Shown piece by piece: positions 10,495 through 18,339 of a stretch of 54,437 nucleotides of DNA (position 1 is the first letter of the stretch; every line of letters starts with the position of its first letter). Source of the stretch: Peptococcaceae bacterium. Its GTDB lineage: Bacteria > Bacillota > Desulfitobacteriia > Desulfitobacteriales > Syntrophobotulaceae. Under the pieces are notes generated by a model. It did no database searches, had not been told where the DNA came from, and saw only the letters and a program-made list of their open reading frames with translations. The stretch lies in assembly GCA_012521215.1 (NCBI GenBank), contig JAAYMU010000100.1, positions 1 to 54,437 of the forward strand, in the 5' to 3' direction. Position numbers and translations under genes: made by a program.

Positions 10495-10580
10495 TTAATA
10501 ATTTTATGCCATAAAAACTAATACTGTAATATAATAAAAGAAGTTAACAGCTTTAAAAATAAGTAATGATAGGAATTGTT

Positions 10581-11048
10581 ATGACACTTAAAAAAGTAGT
10601 TATTTATACAGATGGAGCATGTTCCGGTAACCCTGGCCCCGGAGGGTGGGGTGCCGTTCTTAGGTACGGTCAGCATACCAAGGAAGTATCCGGATATGAA
10701 GAGATGACCACCAATCAGAGAATGGAATTAACTGCGGCTATAGAGGCCTTAGAATTGCTCAAGGAACCCTGTGAGGTTGAACTTTACAGTGATAGTGCTT
10801 ATCTGATTAATGCCTTCAAGCAAAAATGGCTGCAAAAATGGTTGCAAAATGGTTGGCTCAATGCCCAAAAAAAACAGGTGGAGAATATAGACTTGTGGAA
10901 AAGACTCCTTGATCTCGATGCTAAACATAAAATTAAGTGGATAAAAGTCAAAGGACATGCCGGGAATCCAGACAATGAAAAATGTGATCAGTTAGCCAGA
11001 AAGGCTATTGCGCAAGGCTTGCTTGCTCAGCAGCTTCGACAATCTTAG
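10581..11048 (+). CDS. rnhA: Ribonuclease HI
   Basis: A 155-aa RNase HI, which degrades the RNA strand of RNA:DNA hybrids during replication and repair. The four acidic catalytic residues are visible: D11 in YTDGACSGNPGPGGWG, the glutamate of QRMELTAAIEAL, the aspartate of YSDSAYLINA, and the aspartate of NPDNEKCDQLA near the C-terminus, preceded by KGHAG. ATG 10581 is chosen because ATAGGA lies eight bases upstream and the length then equals the family norm. An ATG at 10566 has no ribosome site. Confidence 0.96.
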   Translation: MTLKKVVIYTDGACSGNPGPGGWGAVLRYGQHTKEVSGYEEMTTNQRMELTAAIEALELLKEPCEVELYSDSAYLINAFKQKWLQKWLQNGWLNAQKKQVENIDLWKRLLDLDAKHKIKWIKVKGHAGNPDNEKCDQLARKAIAQGLLAQQLRQS

Positions 11049-11110
11049 CTAAAAAAGATGAAAATTTTACCAAGGAATTTTCGCACCTAGCTAGAAATAT
11101 AAGATATAGA

Positions 11111-11459
11111 AAACAAATAACCGCTCATTCTTGCGACTGAAAATGACAATATGTTGTCACGGTTGGCGACGATATCGCGTAGTCGGAATGAGGGCTTATT
11201 TGTTTAGAAGATTGAAATGGAGGTATGTTCAGGCTTGATTCTATCCTGAATTCCTGTACCCATAATAGTAGACATGCTATTTTTCGCAGGAGCGGGATGG
11301 ATTTGAAGACAGGTTTAGGATAGGAAATAGCCTCGGACATTCAATCTTCAAAGTTAGAAAAAAGACCCTGCAGTGTCGTCTAAACAAACATGGGCTGTAT
11401 TAGGTTTATATAAACCGGTCGGAATCTGCAGCCCAATAAAGGAGCTCAAAGGCTCCTTT
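11111..11459 (+). ncRNA. Structured RNA candidate: three-way junction plus long rod, ending in a terminator
   Basis: No convincing gene lies here, but two adjacent RNA modules do. Module A: AAACAAATAA (11111-11120) pairs with TTATTTGTTT (11196-11205), CTCATTC (11124-11130) with GAATGAG (11186-11192), and CGACT (11134-11138) with AGTCG (11181-11185). They enclose hairpins TGACAA/TTGTCA (11144-11159) and GCGA/TCGC (11166-11178). Module B: GAAGATTGAA (11207-11216) with TTCAATCTTC (11340-11349), then ATGTTC/GGACAT, AGGCT/AGCCT, CTATCCT/AGGATAG and CCTGT/ACAGG nested inward to 11309. A third hairpin, TGGGCTG/CAGCCCA (11391-11435), leads to a terminator. It may be a free RNA or the leader of the downstream methyltransferase gene. 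I recognise no known riboswitch. Confidence 0.7.
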
Positions 11460-11465
11460 TTTCTT
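11438..11465 (+). terminator. Intrinsic terminator closing the 11111-11459 RNA
   Basis: AAAGGAGC (11438-11445) pairs with GCTCCTTT (11452-11459) around a six-base loop and is followed by TTTTTCTT-type sequence. Confidence 0.9.
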
Positions 11466-11483
11466 AGGGCGACATACTCAACT

Positions 11484-11506
11484 AATCCCGTAAAGGGATT
11501 TTTTTT
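11484..11506 (+). terminator. Second intrinsic terminator before the methyltransferase gene
   Basis: AATCCC (11484-11489) pairs with GGGATT (11495-11500) around GTAAA, followed by six further T. It lies only 25 bases behind the preceding terminator, so it may be a fail-safe or a second regulated stop. Confidence 0.82.
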
Positions 11507-11612
11507 GTTAAGAGTAAAACTAACCCAAATAAAACATAATAAGTATATGTTTTTGTTTTCTAAAGCAAAAACACAGAAGAAATTAATAATTTTAAAGGAA
11601 GTGATAGATTTG

Positions 11613-12755
11613 ATGTTGGAGCAAACTAAAGAAACCCACCAATTATTTGTTGACATTGACGAAGGCCGAATACCGAAAAGAGTGCCTGTTCATACCTGGC
11701 TGGACATTTCGTATGTCATTCAGTATGCGGGTATGGACATGAGGAGGGCAAACTGGGATGTGGAAAATTTTAAAAATCTTTTTGATCTTAGCGCTAAAAC
11801 CTTTAAATCAGATATTAATGCAGTCGACATAACCCGTTTTATTCCTGTTTACAACATATTAGGTGCTGTAAACTTTGTTATGGGTTCCTCCGGACAGATC
11901 CAGCATCCAGAGGTTAAAGGGATGGAGGCGGACGAATATGAGGAGTTGATTGCTGATCCTTATAAATTTATCCATGACAAGCTGCTTCCGAGGTTATATA
12001 AAAAGCTGGACACTAATCCAGCTCAAAGAGCAATGGTTTTCAGTAAAGCAATGAAAGCTCATAGCGATATTTTTGGGCACATAATTGCCCATCAAGATTC
12101 ACTTGCTGAGAAATACGGCATAGCCTACGAGCGGGTTGGCTGTCAAACGGTTGCCCCTTTTGACTTAATAGCCGACCAATTCAGAGGCTTTAGAGAGATG
12201 AGCAAGGATATCCGCAGATATCCGGATCAAGTTGTAAGAGCCTGTGAGGCTGTATTGCCAATGCTCATCAAAGCCGGTATAAAACCCCATTCTTCTCGTC
12301 AGAAACGGACCTTTATGCCGCTGCATATGGCCCCTTACTTACGGTTATCTGATTTTGAAAAATTCTACTGGCCGACCTTTAAAAAGTTAATTGAAGCCCT
12401 GTGGGCTGCCGGTGCGGTGCCTCTGCTCTTTGTGGAGCAAGATTGGACCAGATTTCTTGATTATCTAAATGAATTACCTGCCGGAACCCAGATGATGTTT
12501 GAATATGGAGATCCAAAGGTAATTAAAGAAAAGGTCGGCAAGAAGCATATTATTTCCGGTTTATATCCATTAACCTTGCTGTCGAAAGGTACAAAACAGG
12601 AGTGTATTGATAAGGCTAAGGAACTCGTTGATATCTTAGCCCCCGGCGGTAACTATATTTTTAGCTTTGATAAAATTGCTCTGAATTTGAATGACGCCAA
12701 TCCGGAAAATATAATTGCCGTCAATGAATTTGTCAGAGAATACGCCGTTTATTAA
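11613..12755 (+). CDS. URO-D-superfamily methyltransferase (corrinoid-type)
   Basis: A 380-aa protein of the uroporphyrinogen decarboxylase superfamily. The non-heme branch of this family consists of methyltransferases such as MtaA/CmuA-like enzymes and O-demethylase components that move methyl groups to or from corrinoid proteins. I see no heme genes nearby, and the sequence (VPVHTWLDIS near the start, FVEQDW near 272, PGGNYIFSFDKI near 347) fits that branch better than HemE. The substrate is unknown. ATG 11613 or TTG 11610 is the likely start, behind AAAGGAAGTGAT (11594-11605). The long leader with two terminators upstream suggests regulated expression. Confidence 0.75.
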   Translation: MLEQTKETHQLFVDIDEGRIPKRVPVHTWLDISYVIQYAGMDMRRANWDVENFKNLFDLSAKTFKSDINAVDITRFIPVYNILGAVNFVMGSSGQIQHPEVKGMEADEYEELIADPYKFIHDKLLPRLYKKLDTNPAQRAMVFSKAMKAHSDIFGHIIAHQDSLAEKYGIAYERVGCQTVAPFDLIADQFRGFREMSKDIRRYPDQVVRACEAVLPMLIKAGIKPHSSRQKRTFMPLHMAPYLRLSDFEKFYWPTFKKLIEALWAAGAVPLLFVEQDWTRFLDYLNELPAGTQMMFEYGDPKVIKEKVGKKHIISGLYPLTLLSKGTKQECIDKAKELVDILAPGGNYIFSFDKIALNLNDANPENIIAVNEFVREYAVY

Positions 12756-12793
12756 AGGTTATGCTGTTTGTAAATCATCAGGGAGGTAAGAAA

Positions 12794-12940
12794 ATGGAAT
12801 TCAAGTCTGAATATTATACTTCGTGGGAAGATTATGTTAAAGAAAACGAAATTGATACAGAAAATGAAGATGTAATTAAAGCCAATACCCAACCATATGA
12901 AGAAATGGTTTTCGACTTTACAATGTGGCTGGTCATGTAA
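12794..12940 (+). CDS. Small acidic protein, 48 aa
   Basis: ATG 12794 sits behind an excellent GGGAGG site (12781-12786) and opens a 48-codon frame rich in Glu, Asp, Tyr and Trp, ending in MWLVM. It begins 38 bases after the methyltransferase stop and ends just before a strong terminator, so it is probably the last gene of that transcript. It carries no signal peptide, metal motif or recognisable domain. It could be a small partner of the methyltransferase; only position supports this. Confidence 0.65.
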   Translation: MEFKSEYYTSWEDYVKENEIDTENEDVIKANTQPYEEMVFDFTMWLVM

Positions 12941-12947
12941 ATGAGAT

Positions 12948-12984
12948 AAGCGTGGGACAAAGGGTGTCCCACGCTTGCTTTTTC
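12948..12984. terminator. Strong bidirectional terminator
   Basis: AAGCGTGGGACA (12948-12959) pairs perfectly with TGTCCCACGCTT (12965-12976), followed by a T-rich tract. It separates the small acidic ORF (+) from the helicase gene (-). Confidence 0.93.
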
Positions 12985-13005
12985 GGAGAACTTAATATAA
13001 CTGGC

Positions 13006-15261
13006 TTAGTACAACTCCAGTATGGATGCTTCATCCCGATCCAGCTTTTTTATACAGGCGCTAAAGCGTTCTTTTAATAATTGGTCCGTAACTGCTTCTC
13101 GCATTTGGCGCAGCAGATCTATGGTCCGGCGCAAGACGGAGATAATATCACCTTCATCAAGGGTACACAACTGCTGGATAGAACTTAAAGCCGATCCCTT
13201 GCTCCAAAAATAGGTGATCACTGCCGGGCGGGGATCAAAGCGTACTGCTTCCGGTCCGCAAATGGACTGGACATAAGTAAGGACTTCTTTAACATCTGAA
13301 AAATCAAGTCCATCGAATTTATTGAAAAAATCGTTGCGTTTACTTTCATAATCCACACAGGAGAGCAAAGCATTCAGCTGGTCATCATCGAGCTGTTCTA
13401 AGATTCCGGAAAAGATTGATTCCGTAACTAAAATTTCTTGGACATAAATTTGACGGGCAACTTCGCCTCGGGGAAGGATCTTGCTATCTTCAATATAGCC
13501 CAAGGCTTGCAGCTGAGATTTTTTCCTGGTGAATTCATCTTTAAATGTATTATAATCCGGCAGAGAGGCCAGTTGATTATTTAAATCGGTTATTTGATTT
13601 TCAAGTTTAGCCAACCTTACGGAATGCACTTGGCAGAGTTCATTTTGCTTTTTGGAACATTTTGCAGGGGGCTTGCGCAAGATTCTTTCCCATTTACGGA
13701 TCTTGCGTTGCATTTGCCTGGCATAAATTTTGTTCCTGCGTCGGGGATGGAGTTTTCCGTAGGCTTTCTGCAGTCTTTCCAGTTCTTTGCGTTTAGGATA
13801 GTAGTTGAGCGGGCATTGATAGGTTCCAACTTTGGGACAGAGATGTTCTTTGGATTCTTCGGCCAGTAAGGCTAAACGTTGTATTTGAGCCTCGATTTTC
13901 TCCGCCATTACTACATAGGAATGGGCAGCGAAGCTTTTCTTAAAATAAATTTCTATTTGTTCTGCAGTTAGAGTGGCCAGTAGATTTAATACAGTGTTAT
14001 AGGATAAGCGGAATTGGCTGGTTAGGGGCTCTAATTTGTTTATATCGAATTTGATCGGAGGCTCTTTATCAAAATAATTAAGGTCCACAATGGCAAAGGA
14101 ATAACCTTTATCGTCAATTCCTCTGCGACCTGCCCGGCCGGACATTTGAAAAAACTCATGGTTAGCTAAAGGACGAAAACTATGCCCGTCGTATTTGTTT
14201 AGAGAATCGAAACAGACTGATTTTACAGGATAATTAATCCCAACGCTGAATGTTTCGGTACAGTAAAGAACATAAATATACTTATTGAGAAAGAGTTCTT
14301 CCACCAGGGATTTTTGCAAAGGGAGCAGGCCGGCGTGGTGATAGGCAATGCCTTTGCGGCAAACCCTGAACAACCTGCGAGTTGAAGAAGACCAAGTCTC
14401 TTCCGAACCAAATTGCTCCAGAAAAATATCTTTTACTTTAGAGCTTTGTTCGGGAGAAAGATAATTTCTTAATGATGCTAATTCATGGGCCTTGTCCGAA
14501 CATTGCTTGCGGCTGAAGACAAAATATAAGGCCGGCAGGTATTGGGTTTCAATACTCTTAATTAAGTCGGTGTGTACGGTTGGCTTAAACAAGGGGGAAT
14601 TATTGCTTTTATTTGTTGATTTTAACCTGCGATAATAAAAATCAAGTAAATTTTCATAGCTGATAAAACCGGTTTCTTGGCTGAAATAATAATATTCTAA
14701 AGGAACAATGCGTTGATGTTCTTCTATTAATACTATAGGTTCCCGGCGTATAGTGCCGATCCAATTGGTTAATTCTTGGGCATTGGAAATGGTTGCACTT
14801 AAGCCCAAAATTTTGATATGGGGAGGAGCCAAAATAATTGATTCCTCCCAGACGGTTCCTCGGTCCTCGTCATTAAGCCAATGGATTTCATCGAAAATGA
14901 CATAGGATACTATATTTAAGTGCTCATCATTAGTAATAACTTGATTGCGAAAAATCTCTGTTGTCATGATCAACAAAGGGGCAGTAGGATTAACAACTAC
15001 ATCGCCGGTCATGATCCCAACATTTTCCGGACCAAATTGCTTGGTAAAGTCTTTAAATTTTTGATTGCTTAGAGCTTTAATGGGGGCGGTATATATTATC
15101 CTTTGCCCTTTCGTAATTGATTTTTCAACTAAATAGTCGGCAACTAAGGTTTTTCCTGTGCCGGTGGGGGCAGATACAATAACGGATAAACCATTACTTA
15201 TAGCCTCGATGGCTTCTATTTGAAATTTATCAAGCTTTAGTCCTTGGTATTCGGTAATCAT
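13006..15261 (-). CDS. SKI2/Mtr4-like DEAD/DEAH-box helicase
   Basis: A 751-aa superfamily 2 helicase. Motif I is SAPTGTGKT (about 29-37), motif II is FDEIHWLND near 124, motif III is GLSATISN near 153, and motif VI is QMSGRAGRRG near 365. The order and spacing resemble Ski2/Mtr4-type RNA helicases, including a C-terminal helical region. A cysteine-containing segment (about 470-550, CPKVGTYQCPLNYY and later CSKKQNELC) could bind zinc. Its job in bacteria is uncertain; RNA remodelling is the family expectation. ATG 15261 follows GAAAGAG on the minus strand. It is convergent with the methyltransferase unit. Confidence 0.88.
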   Translation of the reverse strand: MITEYQGLKLDKFQIEAIEAISNGLSVIVSAPTGTGKTLVADYLVEKSITKGQRIIYTAPIKALSNQKFKDFTKQFGPENVGIMTGDVVVNPTAPLLIMTTEIFRNQVITNDEHLNIVSYVIFDEIHWLNDEDRGTVWEESIILAPPHIKILGLSATISNAQELTNWIGTIRREPIVLIEEHQRIVPLEYYYFSQETGFISYENLLDFYYRRLKSTNKSNNSPLFKPTVHTDLIKSIETQYLPALYFVFSRKQCSDKAHELASLRNYLSPEQSSKVKDIFLEQFGSEETWSSSTRRLFRVCRKGIAYHHAGLLPLQKSLVEELFLNKYIYVLYCTETFSVGINYPVKSVCFDSLNKYDGHSFRPLANHEFFQMSGRAGRRGIDDKGYSFAIVDLNYFDKEPPIKFDINKLEPLTSQFRLSYNTVLNLLATLTAEQIEIYFKKSFAAHSYVVMAEKIEAQIQRLALLAEESKEHLCPKVGTYQCPLNYYPKRKELERLQKAYGKLHPRRRNKIYARQMQRKIRKWERILRKPPAKCSKKQNELCQVHSVRLAKLENQITDLNNQLASLPDYNTFKDEFTRKKSQLQALGYIEDSKILPRGEVARQIYVQEILVTESIFSGILEQLDDDQLNALLSCVDYESKRNDFFNKFDGLDFSDVKEVLTYVQSICGPEAVRFDPRPAVITYFWSKGSALSSIQQLCTLDEGDIISVLRRTIDLLRQMREAVTDQLLKERFSACIKKLDRDEASILELY

Positions 15262-15399
15262 GTGCTAGTCACTCTTTCCAGGCAAGAAGTCCCAATAATT
15301 GTATCAGAGTATTTATTTATAAGCAAATATCCTATAAAATAAAAAGATGTTCTGGGATTGAACATCTATATTTTATCTGTTTCTTTAAGTAATTATTAT

Positions 15400-15675
15400 T
15401 TAATCCCGGGAGTGGGAGGGTGCATCGGCCACAATCTGTGAAGCTATAATAACTTCGGCCATTACTCTTGCTTTATCAGGATACAATTGGGCATTAAAAT
15501 TAGTAATAACCTCACCCTTTAAAGAGACATAATAGCGGGGAGGAAGACGATTCAAAGCATGAGCCATAATATCGGTTAGGCATCTTTCGCAGCGACAGGG
15601 AATTTCATTGGTGGCCAAATACTCGTCTAAGGATTTTTTTACCAGCACTTCACTGGAGTTCTTTAATTCATACAT
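15400..15675 (-). CDS. ComFB-family protein
   Basis: A 91-aa protein resembling ComFB of the comF competence operon. The recognisable core is CRCERCLTDIMAHALNRLPP (about 27-46), followed by RYYVSLKGEV. The clustered cysteines may bind zinc. ComFB-domain proteins have been linked to cyclic dinucleotide sensing in cyanobacteria, but in Firmicutes the role is unclear. The gene stands alone here, without comFA or comFC. A good AAGGAAGTGG site precedes ATG 15675. It is divergent from menG with about 110 bases between. Confidence 0.82.
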   Translation of the reverse strand: MYELKNSSEVLVKKSLDEYLATNEIPCRCERCLTDIMAHALNRLPPRYYVSLKGEVITNFNAQLYPDKARVMAEVIIASQIVADAPSHSRD

Positions 15676-15786
15676 GGGACCACTTCCTTGCTAAAAATAA
15701 CCACCTTATTTTACCATAAAAAAACTTGGAAGGAAAGGTCCATAGCATGTTAACAGGCTATATCACTATGGTTTAGGAGATTGATA

Positions 15787-16509
15787 ATGCATTACTCTGG
15801 AAAAAGCAAATCGCAACATGTTAAAGAAATATTTAATTCTATCGCCGGAAAATATGATCTTATGAATAGAATAATGAGTTTGGGGTTGGATAAACGGTGG
15901 CGCAAAAAAGTTGTTAATATCTGTCGAGCGCGGCCGGGCATGTCGGTAGTTGATATTTGCTGCGGAACGGGAATGCTGACCAGAGAACTGGCTGAGGCTG
16001 TAGTACCCTCCGGACAGGTGGTTGGGATTGATTTTTCGGAAAAAATGTTAGACCAGGCAGTAAAAAATTTGGAAGAATATGTTCATAAAGATAAAATTAT
16101 ATTTTTATCCGGGGATGCTTTAGACTTACCTTTTGAGGACAATTCTTTTGACGGAGCGACCATAGGTTGGGGTTTAAGAAATCTGCCGGATGTATCTAAG
16201 GGTGTGCAGGAAATGTACAGAGTTGTCAAACCCGGAGCAATGGTAGTATCTATTGACATGGGTAAGACTGCAATTCCATTATTTAAACAGCTTTACTGGC
16301 TATATTTTGAAAAACTTATTCCCTTAATGGGGGAGATTTGGGCTTCAGGACGAGATCAATACTGTTATCTGTATGAATCCGCCAGTGAATTTTATTCTCA
16401 GAAAGAGCTAGTGCAGATTTTTCAAACTTGCGGCCTCGAGAATTGTAACTACCTAAATTTAGCCTTAGGCGCTGTAGCAATTGTTTATGGACAAAAACCA
16501 AAAAAATGA
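15787..16509 (+). CDS. menG: Demethylmenaquinone methyltransferase
   Basis: A 240-aa SAM-dependent methyltransferase of the UbiE/MenG family, performing the last step of menaquinone synthesis. FNSIAGKYDLMNRIMSLGLD near the N-terminus and WRKKVVNIC are family signatures. Motif I is VVDICCGTGMLTREL near 55, and GWGLRNLPD near 127 is also conserved. ATG 15787 is chosen because AGGAG ends six bases upstream; a TTG at 15781 abuts the ribosome site. Presence of this gene implies a quinone-based respiratory chain. No other men gene is near. Confidence 0.93.
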   Translation: MHYSGKSKSQHVKEIFNSIAGKYDLMNRIMSLGLDKRWRKKVVNICRARPGMSVVDICCGTGMLTRELAEAVVPSGQVVGIDFSEKMLDQAVKNLEEYVHKDKIIFLSGDALDLPFEDNSFDGATIGWGLRNLPDVSKGVQEMYRVVKPGAMVVSIDMGKTAIPLFKQLYWLYFEKLIPLMGEIWASGRDQYCYLYESASEFYSQKELVQIFQTCGLENCNYLNLALGAVAIVYGQKPKK

Positions 16510-16596
16510 TTTTAAATTTTGGAAAACGGCCAACTACATAATATTTTTACAAGGTGTAAAACTATCTCTGAAATTTATTATATCGGAGGTAATTAC

Positions 16597-17019
16597 ATGA
16601 AAGTAAAAGAAATTATGTCTACCGATGTGGTATTTGTAGATGCAACTGCAAGGGTTGCCGAAATAGCAAAAGTAATGAAGCAAAATAGTATAGGAGCCGT
16701 ACCTGTTGTTAAAAACGGTAGAGTTGTGGGTATTATTACTGACAGGGATATTGTCCTAAGAGTATTGGCTGAAAACAAAGATTATCATTCCGTTCCAGCC
16801 GAGCAAATTATGTCTAATGATCCGGTATGCATTGAAGAAAACTACGATGTCGATAGAGCGGCTGAACTCATGTCCGAGTATCAGATTAAGAGATTGCCGG
16901 TACTGCGCAATGGTAATTTAGTCGGCATTATCGCTCTAGGCGACTTGGCCATTGAACAAATTTATATGGATGAAGCAGGAGAAGCCTTAAGCGGCATATC
17001 CAGAGGGATAAGCCATTAG
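16597..17019 (+). CDS. Tandem CBS-domain protein
   Basis: A 140-aa protein made of two CBS domains (about 1-60 and 67-125). IMSTDVVFVDA and IMSNDPVCIEE open each domain; GAVPVVKNGRVVGIITDRDI and RLPVLRNGNLVGIIALGDL are the paired ligand-binding strands. Such stand-alone pairs sense adenine nucleotides and regulate partners. The C-terminal tail is short and shows no extra domain. ATG 16597 is set by CGGAGG eight bases upstream; longer in-frame starts have no ribosome site. Confidence 0.92.
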   Translation: MKVKEIMSTDVVFVDATARVAEIAKVMKQNSIGAVPVVKNGRVVGIITDRDIVLRVLAENKDYHSVPAEQIMSNDPVCIEENYDVDRAAELMSEYQIKRLPVLRNGNLVGIIALGDLAIEQIYMDEAGEALSGISRGISH

Positions 17020-17073
17020 AAAATTAAGTCCTTAGAAATTAAGCTGAACAAAAAGGCTACATGTTCATCAGAA

Positions 17074-17103
17074 AAAGTGTTGCTTAGGCAGCACTTTTTT
17101 TAT
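17074..17103 (+). terminator. Intrinsic terminator behind the CBS gene
   Basis: AAAGTGTTGC (17074-17083) pairs with GCAGCACTTT (17088-17097) with one G-T wobble and a TTAG loop, then more T. Confidence 0.9.
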
Positions 17104-17178
17104 GAGCTAAACCAAGTTATAATAAAATTATCGAGGCCGGTTGTTAAGGCCGGTAAAAATATTAAAGGAAATGATTTA

Positions 17179-17571
17179 ATGATTGAATGCGGACTCAAAG
17201 GTAAAGCAGAGACTTTAGTTACCAGGGAAAAAACGGCCAAATTCGTCGGTAGCGGAGAACTGGAGGTTTTAGCCACTCCTATGCTAGCTGCATTAATGGA
17301 GAATGCGGCCCTAGGTGCGCTAAATCTGTCCGAAAATCAAACAAGCGTAGGCACTTATTTAAATATAAAACATCTTGCCCCGACGCCGGTTGGCATGAAA
17401 GTTTGGGCAGAAGCTGAGGTTATAAAAACAGAAGGCCGCAAAATAATTTTTAAAGTTGTAGCCTTTGATGAAGAAGAAAAGATAGGAGAAGGCGAACACG
17501 AAAGAGTTATTGTGAGTAAGGATAAATTTATGGCCAAGGCAAAGAACAAAAAAGTGGTTGATAAAAAATGA
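17179..17571 (+). CDS. Hotdog-fold thioesterase, FlK-like
   Basis: A 130-aa hotdog thioesterase resembling fluoroacetyl-CoA thioesterase FlK. The putative catalytic residues are visible: threonine and glutamate in LATPMLAALMENAALGAL and histidine in NIKHLAPTPVGM. Homologues without fluoroacetate exposure probably hydrolyse other short acyl-CoAs. ATG 17179 is chosen for AAAGGAA at 17164-17170. Its stop overlaps the next start by four bases (ATGA), so the downstream YigZ gene is translationally coupled. Confidence 0.85.
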   Translation: MIECGLKGKAETLVTREKTAKFVGSGELEVLATPMLAALMENAALGALNLSENQTSVGTYLNIKHLAPTPVGMKVWAEAEVIKTEGRKIIFKVVAFDEEEKIGEGEHERVIVSKDKFMAKAKNKKVVDKK

Positions 17572-18203
17572 CAGAGTGCAACCTAAGTCAAGAAAGTTTT
17601 TTGACTGTAGCAGGTGAAGGGTTAAAAGAACAAATTATTGAAAAATCAAGGTTTATAGGACTGGTTAGACCGGTGAAAACTATAGACGATGTTGAAAGAC
17701 ATATGCAAGAGGTTAAAAAGGAATTTCCTAATGCCCGTCATTATGTATATGCTTACCGCCTGTATCAAAACAGGCTGGAAAAATCATCTGATGACGGTGA
17801 ACCTCAGGGAACGGGAGGCAGGCCGATTTTGGATCTTCTCCAGCATCGCCAACTTTGGGATGTCCAGATTATTGTGGTTCGTTACTTTGGTGGCATTCTT
17901 TTGGGTACGGGCGGTTTAACCAGGGCCTATGGGGGAACAGCACGACTAGCTTTGGAACAGGCGGGAATCACCAAGCTAGAGTGCTATGCAGTTTACAGAT
18001 TGGAATTTTCTTATGCTTGGTTTGACCAATTAAAATATGTTGTTCAACAGAAAGGCTGGAAACTGGGAGAAGAAGCTTTCGCGGAAAAAGTCAGCTTGGA
18101 GGTTTATGTTCCGGCGGCAGAAGTAGAGGAATTTGAAAGTTGGCTGGATGATTTCACCAAAAAACAAGTCGCCTGGGCAAAGGTAAAATATATAATGAGA
18201 TAA
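17568..18203 (+). CDS. YigZ/IMPACT-family protein
   Basis: A 211-aa YigZ (YvyE) family protein. KSRFIGLVRPV near residue 26, SSDDGEPQGTGGRPILD near 74, and VVRYFGGILLGTGGLTRAY near 102 are the family signatures; the C-terminal 70 residues correspond to the DUF1949 ferredoxin-like domain. IMPACT relatives regulate GCN2 in eukaryotes; the bacterial role is unsettled and may involve translation. The start overlaps the thioesterase stop by four bases. A terminator lies about 50 bases after the stop. Confidence 0.92.
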   Translation: MTECNLSQESFLTVAGEGLKEQIIEKSRFIGLVRPVKTIDDVERHMQEVKKEFPNARHYVYAYRLYQNRLEKSSDDGEPQGTGGRPILDLLQHRQLWDVQIIVVRYFGGILLGTGGLTRAYGGTARLALEQAGITKLECYAVYRLEFSYAWFDQLKYVVQQKGWKLGEEAFAEKVSLEVYVPAAEVEEFESWLDDFTKKQVAWAKVKYIMR

Positions 18204-18249
18204 AAAAAATTGGCTGTCACTTGGCAGCCTTCATTTGATTTTCAATAAA

Positions 18250-18280
18250 AAATCCTTGTAATCACCAATTACAAGGATTT
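18250..18280. terminator. Bidirectional terminator
   Basis: AAATCCTTGTAAT (18250-18262) pairs perfectly with ATTACAAGGATTT (18268-18280) around CACCA. It lies between the convergent YigZ and FAD oxidoreductase genes. Confidence 0.85.
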
Positions 18281-18339
18281 AAAGACTTAGTTTGTAGTTT
18301 TCAGCATTGCCGTTGCTGATTTACCAATGAAAGACGAGC

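Noticed and set aside
11125-11340. A 71-codon reading frame on the minus strand within the structured RNA region
   Set aside because: It has no good ribosome site, and its sequence is explained by the inverted helices of the RNA modules.
11373-11612. An N-terminal extension of the URO-D methyltransferase starting at 11373
   Set aside because: It runs through two intrinsic terminators and the family N-terminus begins at about 11610-11613, next to a good ribosome site.
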